Shown: one piece after another, positions 1-10,893 of the stretch
How the letters are laid out: each line of letters starts with the position of its first letter
Numbering within the stretch: the stretch's first letter is position 1
Assembly (NCBI GenBank): GCA_963970005.1
Contig: CAXAMN010006557.1
Coordinates: forward strand, 141,123 to 205,122
Reading direction: 5' to 3'
DNA from: Durusdinium trenchii
Lineage: Eukaryota; Sar; Dinophyceae; Suessiales; Symbiodiniaceae
Length of the DNA: 64,000 nt
The notes under the pieces: generated by a model
Database searches by the model: none
Seen by the model: only the letters and a program-made list of their open reading frames with translations
What the model was told of the DNA's origin: nothing
Translations under genes and position numbers: made by a program

Positions 1-1021
1 AGGAGCTGCTGCAGGACATGGCTGTCCGAGTGCACATTGTGATGTCTTCTGGGGTCTTCAGTTCCTACGAACGGTGGATCAGCACGAAGAACCGTGTTGA
101 AGTCTCCAAGAACAACCAAGTAATGGGTCTTAGGAATATGGTTCAAACAGTCCTGAAGAGTGTGCCATAATTTTTGTCTTTTTGAAGGAGGGGTTGAGAG
201 CCATGGCATGCATTCCAAGCGTGTTGATAAACAATGAGAAAATCAATTGTACGCTTTAGAAAAACTCGCACATGCAGGAGGCGTCCTTCAATCAAAGTAG
301 CTGTGGCTATTCGATCGGCTGGTGCAATTTGAGCACGTACCATCAACAAGACGGAAGCTTGCTTGCACGCCGAATGAGTGAAGTGCCACTCGGAGGTGCT
401 CCATGTGGCCGAGAATCCCCAACCTGTCTCCTGAATTGCCAACACATCAAGTGGTTGAGAAGAAACCCAAATTAACAATTCAGCGTAGACCAATGCTTTC
501 GAGGCATTCCACGTCATGCATCGTATGCCAGGTGCAATGGATACTGGCTTCAGCTCCTTGCGTGCAGGCGGCAACTGTCGATAGGATTCTCGAAACTTCC
601 ATGGGACATCAGCTGGAAGCATCAACTTACCTCGGTATTCAGCCATGCCATGGCGCAATGCCCTGTAGCATGCTCTTCTGTATGCGCGCTTGATGCGTAA
701 AATGCGCGGCCGGGCAGAGACTTGGCCGTAGCCACCAAAAGCCCATACCTCATGAAGCTTCGTGGAAGAAGGAGGTAAAACCATAGGGTGGCCTCCACTC
801 TCGCTCAGAGCTGAGGCACTCTGAGCAACCCTCGCGCCGGACATGGTGGCAGGGTAAAATGGCTTTGCATCCGCTCTCATGCCCCCCGGAATTGGGACCG
901 GGAATTCCAGTTCTGTCGTCAACAGTGAGAAGGCGGCAGCTATGAATGAGAAAGACCAGGGCATCATCATAAAAACGGGACCACACGAAACATGGCACCC
1001 CGCCCCAAAAAGCGGCCGCAA
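1..1021 (-). mobile_element. LINE-type retrotransposon fragment, endonuclease region
   Basis: Read on the minus strand, a frame from 1021 to 143 has an arginine-rich stretch and then MTWNA and LAIQETGW. These are the opening motifs of the APE-like endonuclease (EEP fold) that nicks the target in non-LTR retrotransposons. The frame stops at about 143, but a different minus frame carries on to the window edge with LVVLGDFNTVL and a later HSD, both expected next in this domain. A small indel at about 180-205, near a run of A residues, therefore breaks the ORF. The reverse transcriptase part, if present, lies outside the window. Arrangement and wording resemble dinoflagellate LINE ORFs. The frameshift suggests a dead copy. 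Confidence 0.78.
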
Positions 1022-1260
1022 CTCTTGAACTGGAAATGGCGCTTATGCAATATATTTTTAAAGAATATATTTTATTTTAAATATTATATTAATTCGTTGT
1101 TTATTATTAAATTGTCTTGATATATCCCCCGTGAAAGGTGCAAAAACCCAAATCGCGATAATTTCGATAATTTTTTTGCGAAAGATACCATGCAAAAATT
1201 ATTATTCTTTATAAAACATATTCAATTTGAATATCTCTGATTTATGATTTTCATATATTT
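1022..1260. other. A/T-rich spacer
   Basis: Strongly A/T-rich DNA with TATTTT and AATAT runs and no coding signal. It separates the LINE fragment from the next ORF and has the same composition as the block at 3540-4080. Confidence 0.6.
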
Positions 1261-1857
1261 TTAAAAAGTTATATAATATGTATGCCATATTACACAAGTC
1301 GATTTTTTCATTCCTCTCCACGTAGGTGCTTCTTCAAATTCGTGAAATAGAATTCTTTCAATGGTCGCCTTTGGCGAAACACGCCTCGAATATATGCCAA
1401 CAAAGGCCTCATCTTGTTGGCAGCTATCTACCAAAGGGTTCTCTTGCCACTCAGCTTTGGCTGCCCAACACTTCATGAGGTGGAATGCGTGGAACAATAT
1501 ATGATATTTATTGTGGATAGGGAAGCGAGACTCTTTCGTAGCAAGGCAGATCCTGGCAACCTTGACATAAGCACGCAGGAAGGTAAGCCCAAGCGAAGAA
1601 ATCTCGGTAGCTTCCAGCCTGTGAAGCCAAGCACCACCATAGTAAAGAAGCCGCAAAACACGATTCATGTTTGATGTTGCCAAAAGGATCAGCCTGAATC
1701 TTTCGTTTGCAATGACAGCTTCGTGCACATCAACACCTTTGAACAATTCCTCCAACCATTCCATCAGCGTTGTGGTAGTAGCTGCCTTTTGCCAACCTCC
1801 CTCTGGCCAATCCAGGGAAGATTGAAAATTCATTGTGTTACGTATTATGTTTGTCAA
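1261..1857 (-). CDS. conserved dinoflagellate hypothetical protein, C-terminal part
   Basis: An unspliced 198-codon frame. Its pattern is familiar from many dinoflagellate predicted proteins: a tryptophan-rich start (WQKAATTTTLMEWLEELF), a middle with LRLLYYGGAWL and FLRAYVKVARICL, then FPIHNKYHILFHAFHLM, NPLVDSCQQDEAFVGI and SRRVSPKATIERIL. The function of that family is unknown to me; its high copy number suggests a mobile or multicopy origin. Usual members are longer, so the N-terminal part appears to be missing. The last residues run into A/T-rich DNA and may not be native. There is no signal peptide or membrane segment. I trust the family resemblance more than the start codon. Confidence 0.55.
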   Translation of the reverse strand: MTNIIRNTMNFQSSLDWPEGGWQKAATTTTLMEWLEELFKGVDVHEAVIANERFRLILLATSNMNRVLRLLYYGGAWLHRLEATEISSLGLTFLRAYVKVARICLATKESRFPIHNKYHILFHAFHLMKCWAAKAEWQENPLVDSCQQDEAFVGIYSRRVSPKATIERILFHEFEEAPTWRGMKKSTCVIWHTYYITF

Positions 1858-2352
1858 ATAGGGTCCTTAGGTACAATTGTTATAGCCATATATTTTATAG
1901 GACTAGGACTACTATATATTAAAGATTTTCCATTTTTGATTAATTTGAAAATATTGTTGTTAATCAAATTTGCTTGAATTCAATCAATTTTCATTGGAAT
2001 TCAATAAATTCAATTTTTTTAATCGTTTCCAGAATTTCAAGGATTGATGTCTCCAAAAGGCATTGATGAATTTCCATCCCCTAGGCCAAGTAGCGAAGTA
2101 CCCTGCGTAGGGCCGCCTAGGCCTAATTGCTGTCTATGCCCTCAGCGCCAAAGAGGCAACGAATAGGGCGGGGAGCCCCGCAGACTACACAGCGGGTAGC
2201 CCTACAGACCAGGACCAAGGCCACTGGAGGAAAGCGACCATTTGCCCATCCGCATTTTAGATTGCCTCAAAGAAAAACATATTTTGGAATCCCTGCAACA
2301 TGACCACAGATTATAGCGGAATTGGGTCCGCAGAAGAAGCTATTGGGTACCT
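1858..2352. other. A/T-rich then mixed spacer, no gene seen
   Basis: Positions 1858-2040 are A/T-rich with repeated AATTCAAT words. Positions 2040-2352 are of mixed composition without a convincing frame on either strand. Confidence 0.4.
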
Positions 2353-3240
2353 ATGTCTGGCTATTGCAAAGGCCGAAAAAAAACAAGCTTTCCATTGACT
2401 AGTGCAGAGATTGTGGGGCAACGTTTGTTTGTGCAGCGCTGCGGTGATAAAGAAACATCTTGCAGAGAAATTTTGTCAGTCCAGAGCGGCATTGCTTACT
2501 ACGTACATAGTGAGCCAACAAAGGCGAGGAAAAATGGGCAGAGAAAAAACAAAAGACTAAGGAACAAGAGGACAATGCCCAAATCGAGACCTTAAGCCCC
2601 GCAGAGCCCAAGGGAACGAAGAGCTCTACCAATGACCCTGAGGCTGAGGCTAAAGAAACGGGTCACAAAAAAGCAAAATATTAGAGGCCAAACCTGAGGA
2701 AAAAGATCGAATTGCCCAACGCACTGAAGAGGCAATCACATCATCCCCACAAAATCTGGGGAAGAGCCTGGGGGTCAAGCAAATGGTCAATACCAGTGCT
2801 CCGAGCATTCCTGCAGCCAAACCCGCGTTCATGAAACATTAAAAGAAACTTCAAAATAGGTTGAAACGTTACAAATGGGAAATCCCGAACAAAAAGACTC
2901 CAAAGATGCGCCCAACCCCCAGAAGAAACCAAACAAAGCCGAAATACAGATCCGACAAACCCCGTTCGAAAGTGCCGCAAAAAAGAAAAACCAACAATGA
3001 TGCAGAGAATGCAACGACCACGGCAAAGGGAAAGGCAAAAGCCAAAGCGGAACCCAAACCAAAAACCCAAGAGAAATCATCTTCCAGGAAGAGCAAAAAC
3101 TATTTTTTTTTCCATATCCAAAGTTCCGTAGGATTGCCACAGCGGGAAGATCTGCTAAAAGCGGGTACCCCGCACAAAACACTAGTAATTTGGGAATAAC
3201 AAAACATAATTTAAGATTGTCTGTATACGACGCCCGCCAC
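2353..3240 (+). pseudogene. degenerate lysine-rich reading frame
   Basis: Codon-like sequence rich in Lys, Glu, Pro and Ala runs across this interval but moves between all three plus frames. Pieces include GQRKNKRLRNKRTMPK near 2540, AEAKETGHKKAKY near 2640, EAKPEEKDRIAQRTEEAI near 2690, KAKAKAEPKPKTQEK near 3040 and a final piece ending YDARHFS at about 3245. At least three indels and several stops would be needed to explain it. Low-complexity basic tracts can arise by chance in A-rich DNA, so an ancestral basic protein is only a guess. Family unknown. Confidence 0.3.
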
Positions 3241-4080
3241 TTCAGCTAAAATGGTGCCACCTAATGTGCTGGAAAATCTAGGTTTAAAAATTATGCTGTG
3301 GACATGGCCAAATAAACATTTCAAACAATCAATCCTAAATCATCGAAATCATTCTATTTCCATTGAATTAATATCTCATTTTCAAGCTCGAACTTTAAAC
3401 ATAATATTTTCTATTTTTCAACCAAAATTAGAAAATACCAAAGGAACAACCAATCTCACAATCGTCGAAGAATTCTACAAACATATCCTAACACTACTAC
3501 GAAATAGACGAACAACACCATAGGCCGTATTAAAGAGAAAAATAAATCTTTCCTATCGCGCAATATATGGCATAAAAAAAATAAAATCATTCCATTCGGA
3601 ATATAAAAATATTTATTTATTAAACAATAAATATTAATATAATATAAAAGAAATTCTTTTCCAAAATCCCAATATTCTATATTTAATTTTTTATAATATA
3701 ATTTTTAACAAATAATATGTTTAAACCACCAATATATAATATTAATATAAATATCATAATTAATATATTTTTAAATATATTGTTTTTAAATATATATAAA
3801 ATATAATATATTTTTGCAATTATTTATTAAATATATATATAATAATTTTTAAATTAAACAATAATATAATTAAATAAAAAAAATATAAATATTCAAATAA
3901 ATACAATAATTTTTATAATATATGTATAATTATCATCGAATATAAAATAAATAAAATATTTTATTATCATTTAATATTAATTATATTAAAACATAAATAT
4001 TTTATATATAAATACCATTATATATGAATTATATAAATTCCTTTCATACATAAATCCAATTTATATTTATATAACCTAAG
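3241..4080. other. extremely A/T-rich block
   Basis: From about 3540 the DNA is mostly A and T (85-90% by eye), full of AATATA and TTTAAA words, against the moderately G/C-rich remainder of the window. A 90-codon plus frame at 3251-3523 matches nothing I know. No organelle gene was recognised. Confidence 0.6.
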
Positions 4081-4217
4081 AAGTTGCAAAACGAAAACCA
4101 ACGTTTTTTGTCCACGAGTACGTTATGAAAAGAAACCATCATAGTGCAATGGTAGCTGCCCGCGCACGCGCCTTGCTGGCTCCCGGCGCGCGGACCCAAG
4201 GCAATTACAAGGCAAGG

Positions 4218-4680
4218 CAATTGCCAAATATAACACTTCAATGTTCCTTTCCGTCAACCGCTACCATGACAAACATGCAACAATCCACGTACCCAAGGTA
4301 GCTACAATTCAATTACCAAGTATAGCACTTCAAGTTCCTTTTCCGTCAGCCGCTCGATAACCTTTAGAAACGTGCAACAATCCACAACTTTGAAATCTCA
4401 TTCGTGCTTTAAACTTAAAAAGGTTCGTAAAAGCTATAGCAAAATAGCATTTGTACGACCCAGGGTAGCTACAATTCAATTGCCAAGTCTAGCATGTCAA
4501 TTTCCCTTTCCGTCAACCGCTACATTTCAGTTGCCAGGTATGGCGCTTCAATTTCCCTTTCCGTCAACCGCTAGATAACCTGGAGAAACGTGCAGCAATC
4601 CACGGATTTAAAGTCTCATTAGTGCTTTGAACTTATATAGGTGTGTAAGAGGTTATGCATTACAGCTGCACGAAGCTACA
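4218..4680 (+). repeat. imperfect tandem repeat, four copies
   Basis: Four diverged units start near 4218, 4305, 4473 and 4525. Each begins with a version of CAATTGCCAAGTATAGC, then TTTCCGTCAACCGCTA. The two longer units add GAAACGTGCAACAATCCAC and a tail with AAAGTCTCATT.GTGCTTT.AACTTA. Unit length varies from about 52 to 168 bp by loss of the second half. The small ORF at 4372-4578 is a by-product of this repeat. Confidence 0.8.
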
Positions 4681-4860
4681 ACACATCGGCCTCGGTAAAA
4701 CTACATGCAGATGATACAGGTGAAGAAAATTGCATTTCTTACATCACCAGCCGCTCAAAGATCACAAAAAATCACCTCCAACACAACCTCCAAAACCTTG
4801 CTTCCGTGCACCCCTAAACACTATATATTTTCGAGCTTACGTAGTGCTTTCTCGGGCCAC

Positions 4861-5222
4861 CCCCCCCCGACCCCCTACTTACCCACTTCGCTCGCCAAAC
4901 ACAACTCAGCTGGCGCCTTCTACGAAGGCTGGCTTTCGTAATCTTTCGGATGGATTCGGATGGCAGTGTTCCCCGCCAGACCTCAACCAACACGCAAACA
5001 CAAACACAGCTGCAAACACATAATCACAAACACAAACACAATCACGAACCCACAAGCACATCCGCCACAACACAACTACAAACACAAGCACAACACACAA
5101 CCAAAAAAGACACATCCACAGCACACTACCACAGCACAACCACAGCACACAACCACAACACACAACCACAGCACACAACCACAACACACAACCACAACGC
5201 ACAACCACAACACACAACCCAA
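4861..5222 (+). repeat. poly-C run and CA-rich tandem repeat
   Basis: A run of eight or more C residues at about 4861 is followed from about 4985 by irregular CACAAC, CACAAACACAAG and CCACAACACACAAC repeats. This opens long frames on both strands with compositions such as THNHNTQPQ and VVVCCGCV. They are simple-sequence artefacts, not proteins. Confidence 0.85.
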
Positions 5223-5823
5223 GGACCCACAAGCAAATTCGAGAACCACAAAACTCACGACCCTGGCAACATGCTCCTCACCATGGCATGAAGAGAAATG
5301 ATTGACATGTCATGATGGGGATCACTTGAAGTAAAGTATTTTTATGGTTTATATATTTAATAAAGTCTCAAAACTATTTTATGAATATGTTTCCTTCTTA
5401 TGTCATTTGCAAAAGAAATAAAATCTATATATATATATAATGATTCATATATTGGATAAATAAAGTAAGTATATAAAGATTTTTAAAGATTAACCTCACC
5501 TCATCCAATTGCAAATGAATATTGAAAGGGAATCCATGTTGGACACAACGTTCATCATGAATTGCTCACTAAATTGTCCTTATTGTAATCAAGAATGTGA
5601 TCCCTTGAGGCTCAAGCCAAGTGTGCATACAATGCAAGCATTTGGCAACCAGTGTCCACAGCTAGGCTGCCACTTCCTCACTTTCCACTCAGGGTCCCAT
5701 TTGTCCTAATACCCCTGCGTGCCCTGACACAAAAACAAGGACACAATCAACAATATGTGTCACAAAGAAGTGCTCCCCAACTCATCTATTCTCGAGTATT
5801 GCGATCCACAAACACTGTGCCAC
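5223..5823. other. A/T-rich spacer, no gene seen
   Basis: Contains a (TA)n microsatellite at about 5428-5440 and short plus frames without family resemblance. Confidence 0.4.
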
Positions 5824-5887
5824 CGAGCCAGGATAGTCGCTCCCGCCGCACGGTGCGGAAGAGACGCTGGCCGCACTCGGCCGCTGC
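5824..5887 (-). CDS. candidate internal exon
   Basis: A G/C-rich island bounded on the minus strand by CCAAG before a G (acceptor) and CTCG before GTGGCA (donor). The frame between them reads AAAECGQRLFRTVRRERLSW with ordinary amino-acid balance. The protein is not recognised. The evidence is frame, splice signals and local composition only. Confidence 0.4.
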
Positions 5888-6441
5888 CTTGGAGAACGCC
5901 CAATCCGAAGTGCGCTTCATGGAATTGGTGGATTCAGATTTAACGTATCTCGGTATATCTAGTATCTGAATAGTAATGTATCAGCAATGTTTATACGTTA
6001 TCGACATATTACGTTTCAATATCTCTGACCCAAGCGATGTTTGTCTTCTGGAACGCCACTCAAATGGTCAATTGGATCATGTGAGAACACCCTAAAATAG
6101 TTGCATGCAAAGCATCACATGTCTTCAACATTGTGATGGCATGTGATGGCTTGGAACACGACCCGTCACCCTTTTCAACCGAATCCAACATTGTCTTCCG
6201 GCCTTGAAGCATTGGCAGTCCCACTTTGAGCCCCCGATAGCTACCAATAGGAACACCAAGCTCTTTCAACCATCTTTCCCTCCGCTACAAAGCTCCACCA
6301 TGCTCCACCCAATCCAGCTCGTGGCAAATCCCTCAAAATGAGCCACGCCACTGCGGTTGAGGCTTCCTCGCTCAAAACATCTCTTAGCCATACCATCCAT
6401 GTCAGTTCTCGTTGAGACTTCTGGTGTTTCCGTTTGGGTTC

Positions 6442-6509
6442 CCACACGCGGGGCTCTTGCGATAGGCGCCCACCTCGGAACGAAGGTTGCGATAGGTGCC
6501 CTCCTCCAC
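6442..6509 (-). CDS. candidate internal exon
   Basis: After an ACAG acceptor followed by G, the minus frame reads VEEGTYRNLRSEVGAYRKSP. It contains an internal near-duplication (YRNL.SEVGAYRK). The donor side is uncertain (about 6442-6455). It lies in the same orientation as the islands at 5.8 and 7.4 kb, so they may belong to one gene of unknown function. Confidence 0.4.
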
Positions 6510-7077
6510 CTGTCTTGGTGACCCACGCTATCACTTGCAGGGACAAGGGAGGCTGACTTCTTCCCAGAGGTTGAGTGAGAGCAAATGTTCAAGTTCAGGA
6601 CTGCCTTTCATTAACGCTCACACCCCAGGTTAATTCCACAAAAGAAAAGGTCATGCATATCTTTAAAAAAAAAAACAGTACACTTGCAGTATGTACAGCA
6701 CTTGCTTTCTCCCCGTTACAGTCAGGCCACGACACACACGCACACATACAGATACACATAACTAACCCTCCGACGTTTAAGAAATGCATGGCCACATGAA
6801 ATGCCCAAAAGCAGGTTTTGCATGGATCTCCTACTGCTCGAACATGTCTCCGAGGATGCCCCAACCAGTGGACGGGTTCATCAGAAGTTCCTCGTTTGAG
6901 GCCTCGGGTTCGAAGTGTTCTCTGTCGGCCTGTGGGTATTGCAGACTCGCATGGATGACCAATACATGCGATTTGTGGAGGAACGGAGCCTTCGGCATGT
7001 TACGACTGTCGGGGGGGCGCCTCCCGTTTTTGTGGCGAAAGTCGATCGATCAAAGCATCTCATGAAGATGAGGACTT

Positions 7078-7262
7078 GCTACTAGTAGCTTCTTGTTACT
7101 AGTAAGGCCAGGAGCCCCTAGTAGCGTCCTTGCTCCTAGTAGCGATGCCAGGAGCCCCTAGTAGCTTCTTGTTACCAGTAGTAATGCCAGAAGCCACTAG
7201 TAGCGTCCCTGCTCCGTTCGTAGCGATGCCCTTTGTTCCTAGTAGCGATGCCAGGACTCCAG
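7078..7262 (-). repeat. CTAGTAGC dispersed repeat array, copy 1
   Basis: At least seven units of CTAGTAGC separated by short linkers such as GATGCCAGGAGCCC and TTCTTGTTACTAGTA. The core is half of the palindrome GCTACTAGTAGC. The minus-strand shadow frame contains ATRSKDATRGSWPY, a phrase repeated in Symbiodiniaceae protein predictions. The same repeat occurs in the opposite orientation at 36444-36655. Confidence 0.85.
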
Positions 7263-7374
7263 CAGAATCATGACATGTAAAATACATACAAACAAGCAGT
7301 CACCCAAAGCTCAAGCGCCTGCTGGTGAAGAAGATTCTCACGCTGTGTGGAAGAATATGGGGAATTGCCTGGAT

Positions 7375-7521
7375 CTATTGGCCAGCGGGACCCCCATGCC
7401 AAACACCCTTTTCCGCATGCCAATCCAAAGCGCGCAGCTGCTCAGCAGGGCCCACCATGCTGCTGCTACCGGCCGCTGACGTGCCAAAGGTGCCGGCACC
7501 TCCTGGATGCACAAAGGCGCC
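7375..7521 (-). CDS. candidate terminal exon with stop
   Basis: After a TTTGAG acceptor followed by G, a minus frame of 48 codons runs to a TAG stop. It includes GAFVHPGGAGTFGTSAAG, then SSSMVGPAEQLRALDWHAEK, then GVWHGGPAGQ. A donor-like GTGTTT within the frame means the exon could end earlier. Family not recognised. A degenerate inverted-repeat element starts only about 30 bp upstream on this strand. Confidence 0.42.
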   Translation of the reverse strand, partial: GAFVHPGGAGTFGTSAAGSSSMVGPAEQLRALDWHAEKGVWHGGPAGQ

Positions 7522-7550
7522 CTCAAACCAATCTCGTTCCTAGAACTACG

Positions 7551-7601
7551 ACTGTTTCAGAGTAGATGGCACAATCTCCAAGATATCTTTTAGATGGGGT
7601 C

Positions 7602-7635
<34 letters not shown>

Positions 7636-7711
7636 TTAAACAACAAAAAATATATATAATATAAACCACCCAACTTGAGACCCTTGCGATATCTACTTTG
7701 ATCCCACTGTA
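7551..7711. mobile_element. MITE-like element family A, degenerate copy
   Basis: The left end CAGAGTAGATGGCAC (7558-7572) is identical to the terminal repeat of the complete copy at 45792-45900. The right end at about 7688-7711 is a decayed inverse (ATCTACTTTGATCCCACTGT). A (TA)n microsatellite sits between them at about 7602-7655. Confidence 0.6.
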
Positions 7712-9559
7712 AGCCATTCTAGACCATGCTGGACCACATGGTAAGGGTGGTGCCACGGTGTGAAAGCCACCAAGGGGCCCACATGGGGGACACCGACGCT
7801 GTTCTGCCCGTCTGATGATCAAAGCGGGATGCTGGTCGTGGGTCGCCCTCAGCACAAAAAGAAAGAGAGAGAGAGAGAGAGGGAGGGAGAGAGACCAGGT
7901 CAAGATCATGACCTAATCTTGCATATAAGGAGTACCTCTACATGTGCCCCCTCCTGGGGAAGAAAACTCTGGTGCCTTGAGTGTCCAAACCTGTCGCTCC
8001 ATCCCCAGAGTCTGAGTCTGATGGGGCCATGTTGACAGGGCAGGGGAGGATGCGGCGGCTCAATGCCATCGTTTTCTATGGGTTTCTCCACCCAAATCCC
8101 GCCATAGACTTCTGAATTGGGCCGTTTCGAGAGCAAAATGGACAAGTCTTCCGACTGCAGAACCCACTCGTGAGATTGGAGTTCTTCGAACCATGGTCCA
8201 AAGCTCGATGGTCAGCCACGAGTGTTCGCCTTGACAGGTTTGTACCTGGCTGCATCTCCAAAATGCATCTCTATACGAGTTATGATGAGTTATGTCGGGA
8301 CCTGGATGGACCTGTTATGTCGGGACTCGGGGTTTTGACCAACATGGGTGGCACTCTCAGCTAAAGCTCTCAGCTCTCATCTTCCCACCAACCCATCGGT
8401 CTTCAAATGGTCGCATGGTCGGGCTCATGGAGGCCTCGGTTCGGCTGTTCCCGAGTCGGCCCGCGCGTCGAACGGACTACGACTGACTAATGGGACTGGC
8501 ATACTGACTGGCATATGACTCCCGATCAGGGCAGGGGTGGTTGACCTGGGGTCAATGTATATTAACATGGACCCATGGAGTCTGCGATGGAGTGCGTGGG
8601 ATTCATTGAATCTAACACTCCAAGCCTGGAGATGCAAAACCGTTCTGGAGCCCGGGGGTTTAATGATACCAAACAGGCGGCATTTTTGAAGTCAAGTGTG
8701 CTGCAGAAGTCAAGAGGTGTGACTTGGTCAGCATTTGAATCAACCTCGAAGTATTTTTCTTTAGAGTCTGTAGGTCATCAGGGCGTGGATGCACACATTC
8801 TGATTTTGTGTGCTGGGCTGGTGCTTAGAATCCCTTATTGAAAACGAGTGGGGCATAGTCCAATCATATTTGATCTTATTTGTGAGGTCATGTATGTTTG
8901 ACCTCATGGGTAAGTTGACCTTTTAATTTTTGATAGTACTTCATTTTTTGCCACCCCTTTCCGGCCGCATAAACCCAAGCTGCTGCACTTGTGGTTGGAG
9001 AGCTCTCCTCTTCATCCGCCTGTGCGGAACCGAGCCACACGATGAGCGGAACCGAACGGGTCAAGGGTCCGAACCGAACCACTGGGGTCCTCACAGTCCT
9101 CAAATCATCCGCAGCATGAGCCAAACCATGTCACGTTTCTCCCGTACGTTGATCGAGCCGATAGTTCGCAAAACCACACGTTCAGTGAAACACCAGTTGG
9201 TCACATGATGGGGATGGATCCTTCATCTACATATATCTACAGATTCTACAGTAAGTTTTGGCCAAAGAATGGCCGCTGCCAACATCTAGCGCGCTCTCTC
9301 TCTCTCTCTCTTTCTAAGGCAACCCTGACAAACGACCAAGTGTGCGGCTAGGTTGCGATGTCCATCCCAAATCAGCCCCCCAACTGTTCTACCAGGTTCC
9401 ACCCCACGTCTTGTTTGACTTGTGTACGGGCCAGAACAAGGGAGCCCACCTCATTGCACTTGAAGAACCGATGGACGTATGGCAGGTCAAAAAGCAACAG
9501 CAGTAGAAGTTAACCCATCTTGACTGACATATTGACCTGAAACGGTAGGTCTTTAAGTA
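7712..9559. other. intergenic or intronic DNA with microsatellites
   Basis: Holds a (GA)n run at about 7862-7895, a (CT)n run at about 9293-9320 and a 21-bp fragment of repeat family B at 8534-8554. No exon could be supported by both frame and splice signals. Confidence 0.4.
8534..8554 (+). repeat. fragment of inverted-repeat family B
   Basis: The 21 bases GGGGTGGTTGACCTGGGGTC plus A are identical to 53200-53220, which lies in a copy of the family whose complete form is at 47100-47231. Confidence 0.5.
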
Positions 9560-9703
9560 TACCAAAGGTAGGTCTTCAATGAAACTATCGACCTCGGTCA
9601 TGTGTGCTTCGGAGAGATGTAGTAAGTAAAGTGCCTTCTTGGGCAAGAAGTGCCGCAGCGAGTGGACGTCCTTCACTGAGGCTTTTGCAGGGCGCACGTG
9701 CAC
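9560..9703 (-). CDS. candidate exon
   Basis: After a GGCAG acceptor followed by G, the minus frame gives VHVRPAKASVKDVHSLRHFL then PKKALYLLHLSEAHMTEVDS, with natural codon variety. The downstream limit is not resolved; the frame stays open to 9389. No family recognised. Confidence 0.35.
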
Positions 9704-10826
9704 CTGCCACAGGAGTGCACGAAGCACAAACGATAACCAGCATAGATTTCCTCTTGATATTAAAGCTGGGCCATCCTGGAGAAACGCCCTTTTTCTTGGA
9801 CCAAATATTTAATTTATACCCCTTGCTTGCAATTTTTTCTGCGAATTAGTTTCACAAACAAATAGGTATCTATAAAATGAGCTGCTGAGCTTTTAAAACC
9901 ACAACAAGCAAACACTTTTATAAAATTGCTGGGGCAGGATACCACAACGTGTGGCTTGATTCAATGTCACATCATCTTTTTAAGCAAAATTGAAAACACC
10001 ACAGGGACAGGACAAAGGGATAAGATTAATCGACTTCTACAAATTGAGCCGTAGTGTAGGAAAACCATCTGTTCAAGTTAAAAGCCAGTCTCGCTGGATG
10101 ACTGGATGCCCTGGATTCTTGGCATGTGTTTGTGGCACATTTGGCCCATTTGATGGTTCCAAGACCTGCCATCCCTGTATCCACATTTATACACCATGTT
10201 TGAGCCATCTTCAAAGGTGGCTGGTGTGCGTGCCAATACTGTTGAATTCTACAAATGGCTCATCAGTGTTGACTAGTTGATTCATGTTGATTGATTGCCT
10301 ATAAAATGATCCGTCCAAGATCAACCTTGGTTTGCGCTCAACTCACAAGCAGTTTTTGTTAATAACTTGATGCGGCCAGCATAGAAGCTCTCACTGAAAC
10401 TTTAAAACTATAGGTTGAACATGCCACCGTTACGTTGGAGAATGTTCTGACAATCAAAAACTGAAGCTTCAATGAAATGACCGCCCTGACCACCCTGTTT
10501 GGCCCTGCTTGGTCATTTCATAAATGCAAAGAATATTAATTTTATCCCTGTGTGTGTCTGCTTTCTTCTCCTCCTCGAGGTTCACAGCTGACCCTTTGGA
10601 TCTAACATGGACCCCTTAACCATCCCAAACACTCCATGTATGGAATATATAATATATATATATATATGCGTGCATTGACTCCTCAAACCAGCCGATTGTA
10701 GGTAAGTATGTCATTCCCATTCGTCGTGACTAGGGGTTGATTTGCTGTCAATTTTCCAGGGTCCTGAGTTGTCGTAGCTGTAGCTGCTGTAGTTGGAGTG
10801 GCTTCAACCTCCACCACGGCAAGAGC
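9704..10826. other. no supported gene
   Basis: Mixed-composition DNA with a short (TA)n run near 10647. Several short frames exist on both strands, none with family motifs. Confidence 0.35.
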
Positions 10827-10893
10827 ATCAAAGCTGCGAGCGAGTTCTTTGCTCCGCTGAGGCCAAGGTGGCAAACGTTCCTTCCGACACCAC
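10827..10893 (-). CDS. candidate exon
   Basis: A GTGCAG acceptor followed by G opens the frame VVSEGTFATLASAEQRTRSQ on the minus strand. About 50 bp further, a second AG-G site opens VEATPTTAATATTTQDPG, which is repetitive and less convincing. Function unknown. Confidence 0.33.

Noticed and set aside
2861..3199. Lysine-rich ORF as a possible DVNP or histone-like protein
   Set aside because: No DVNP pattern beyond basic composition; frames are broken.
3540..4080. A/T-rich block as inserted mitochondrial or plastid DNA
   Set aside because: No cox, cob or plastid gene fragment could be read in any frame; dinoflagellate organelle DNA is not this poor in genes.
4950..5301. Two plus ORFs and Cys/Val-rich minus ORFs
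   Set aside because: Pure translation of the CA-rich repeat.
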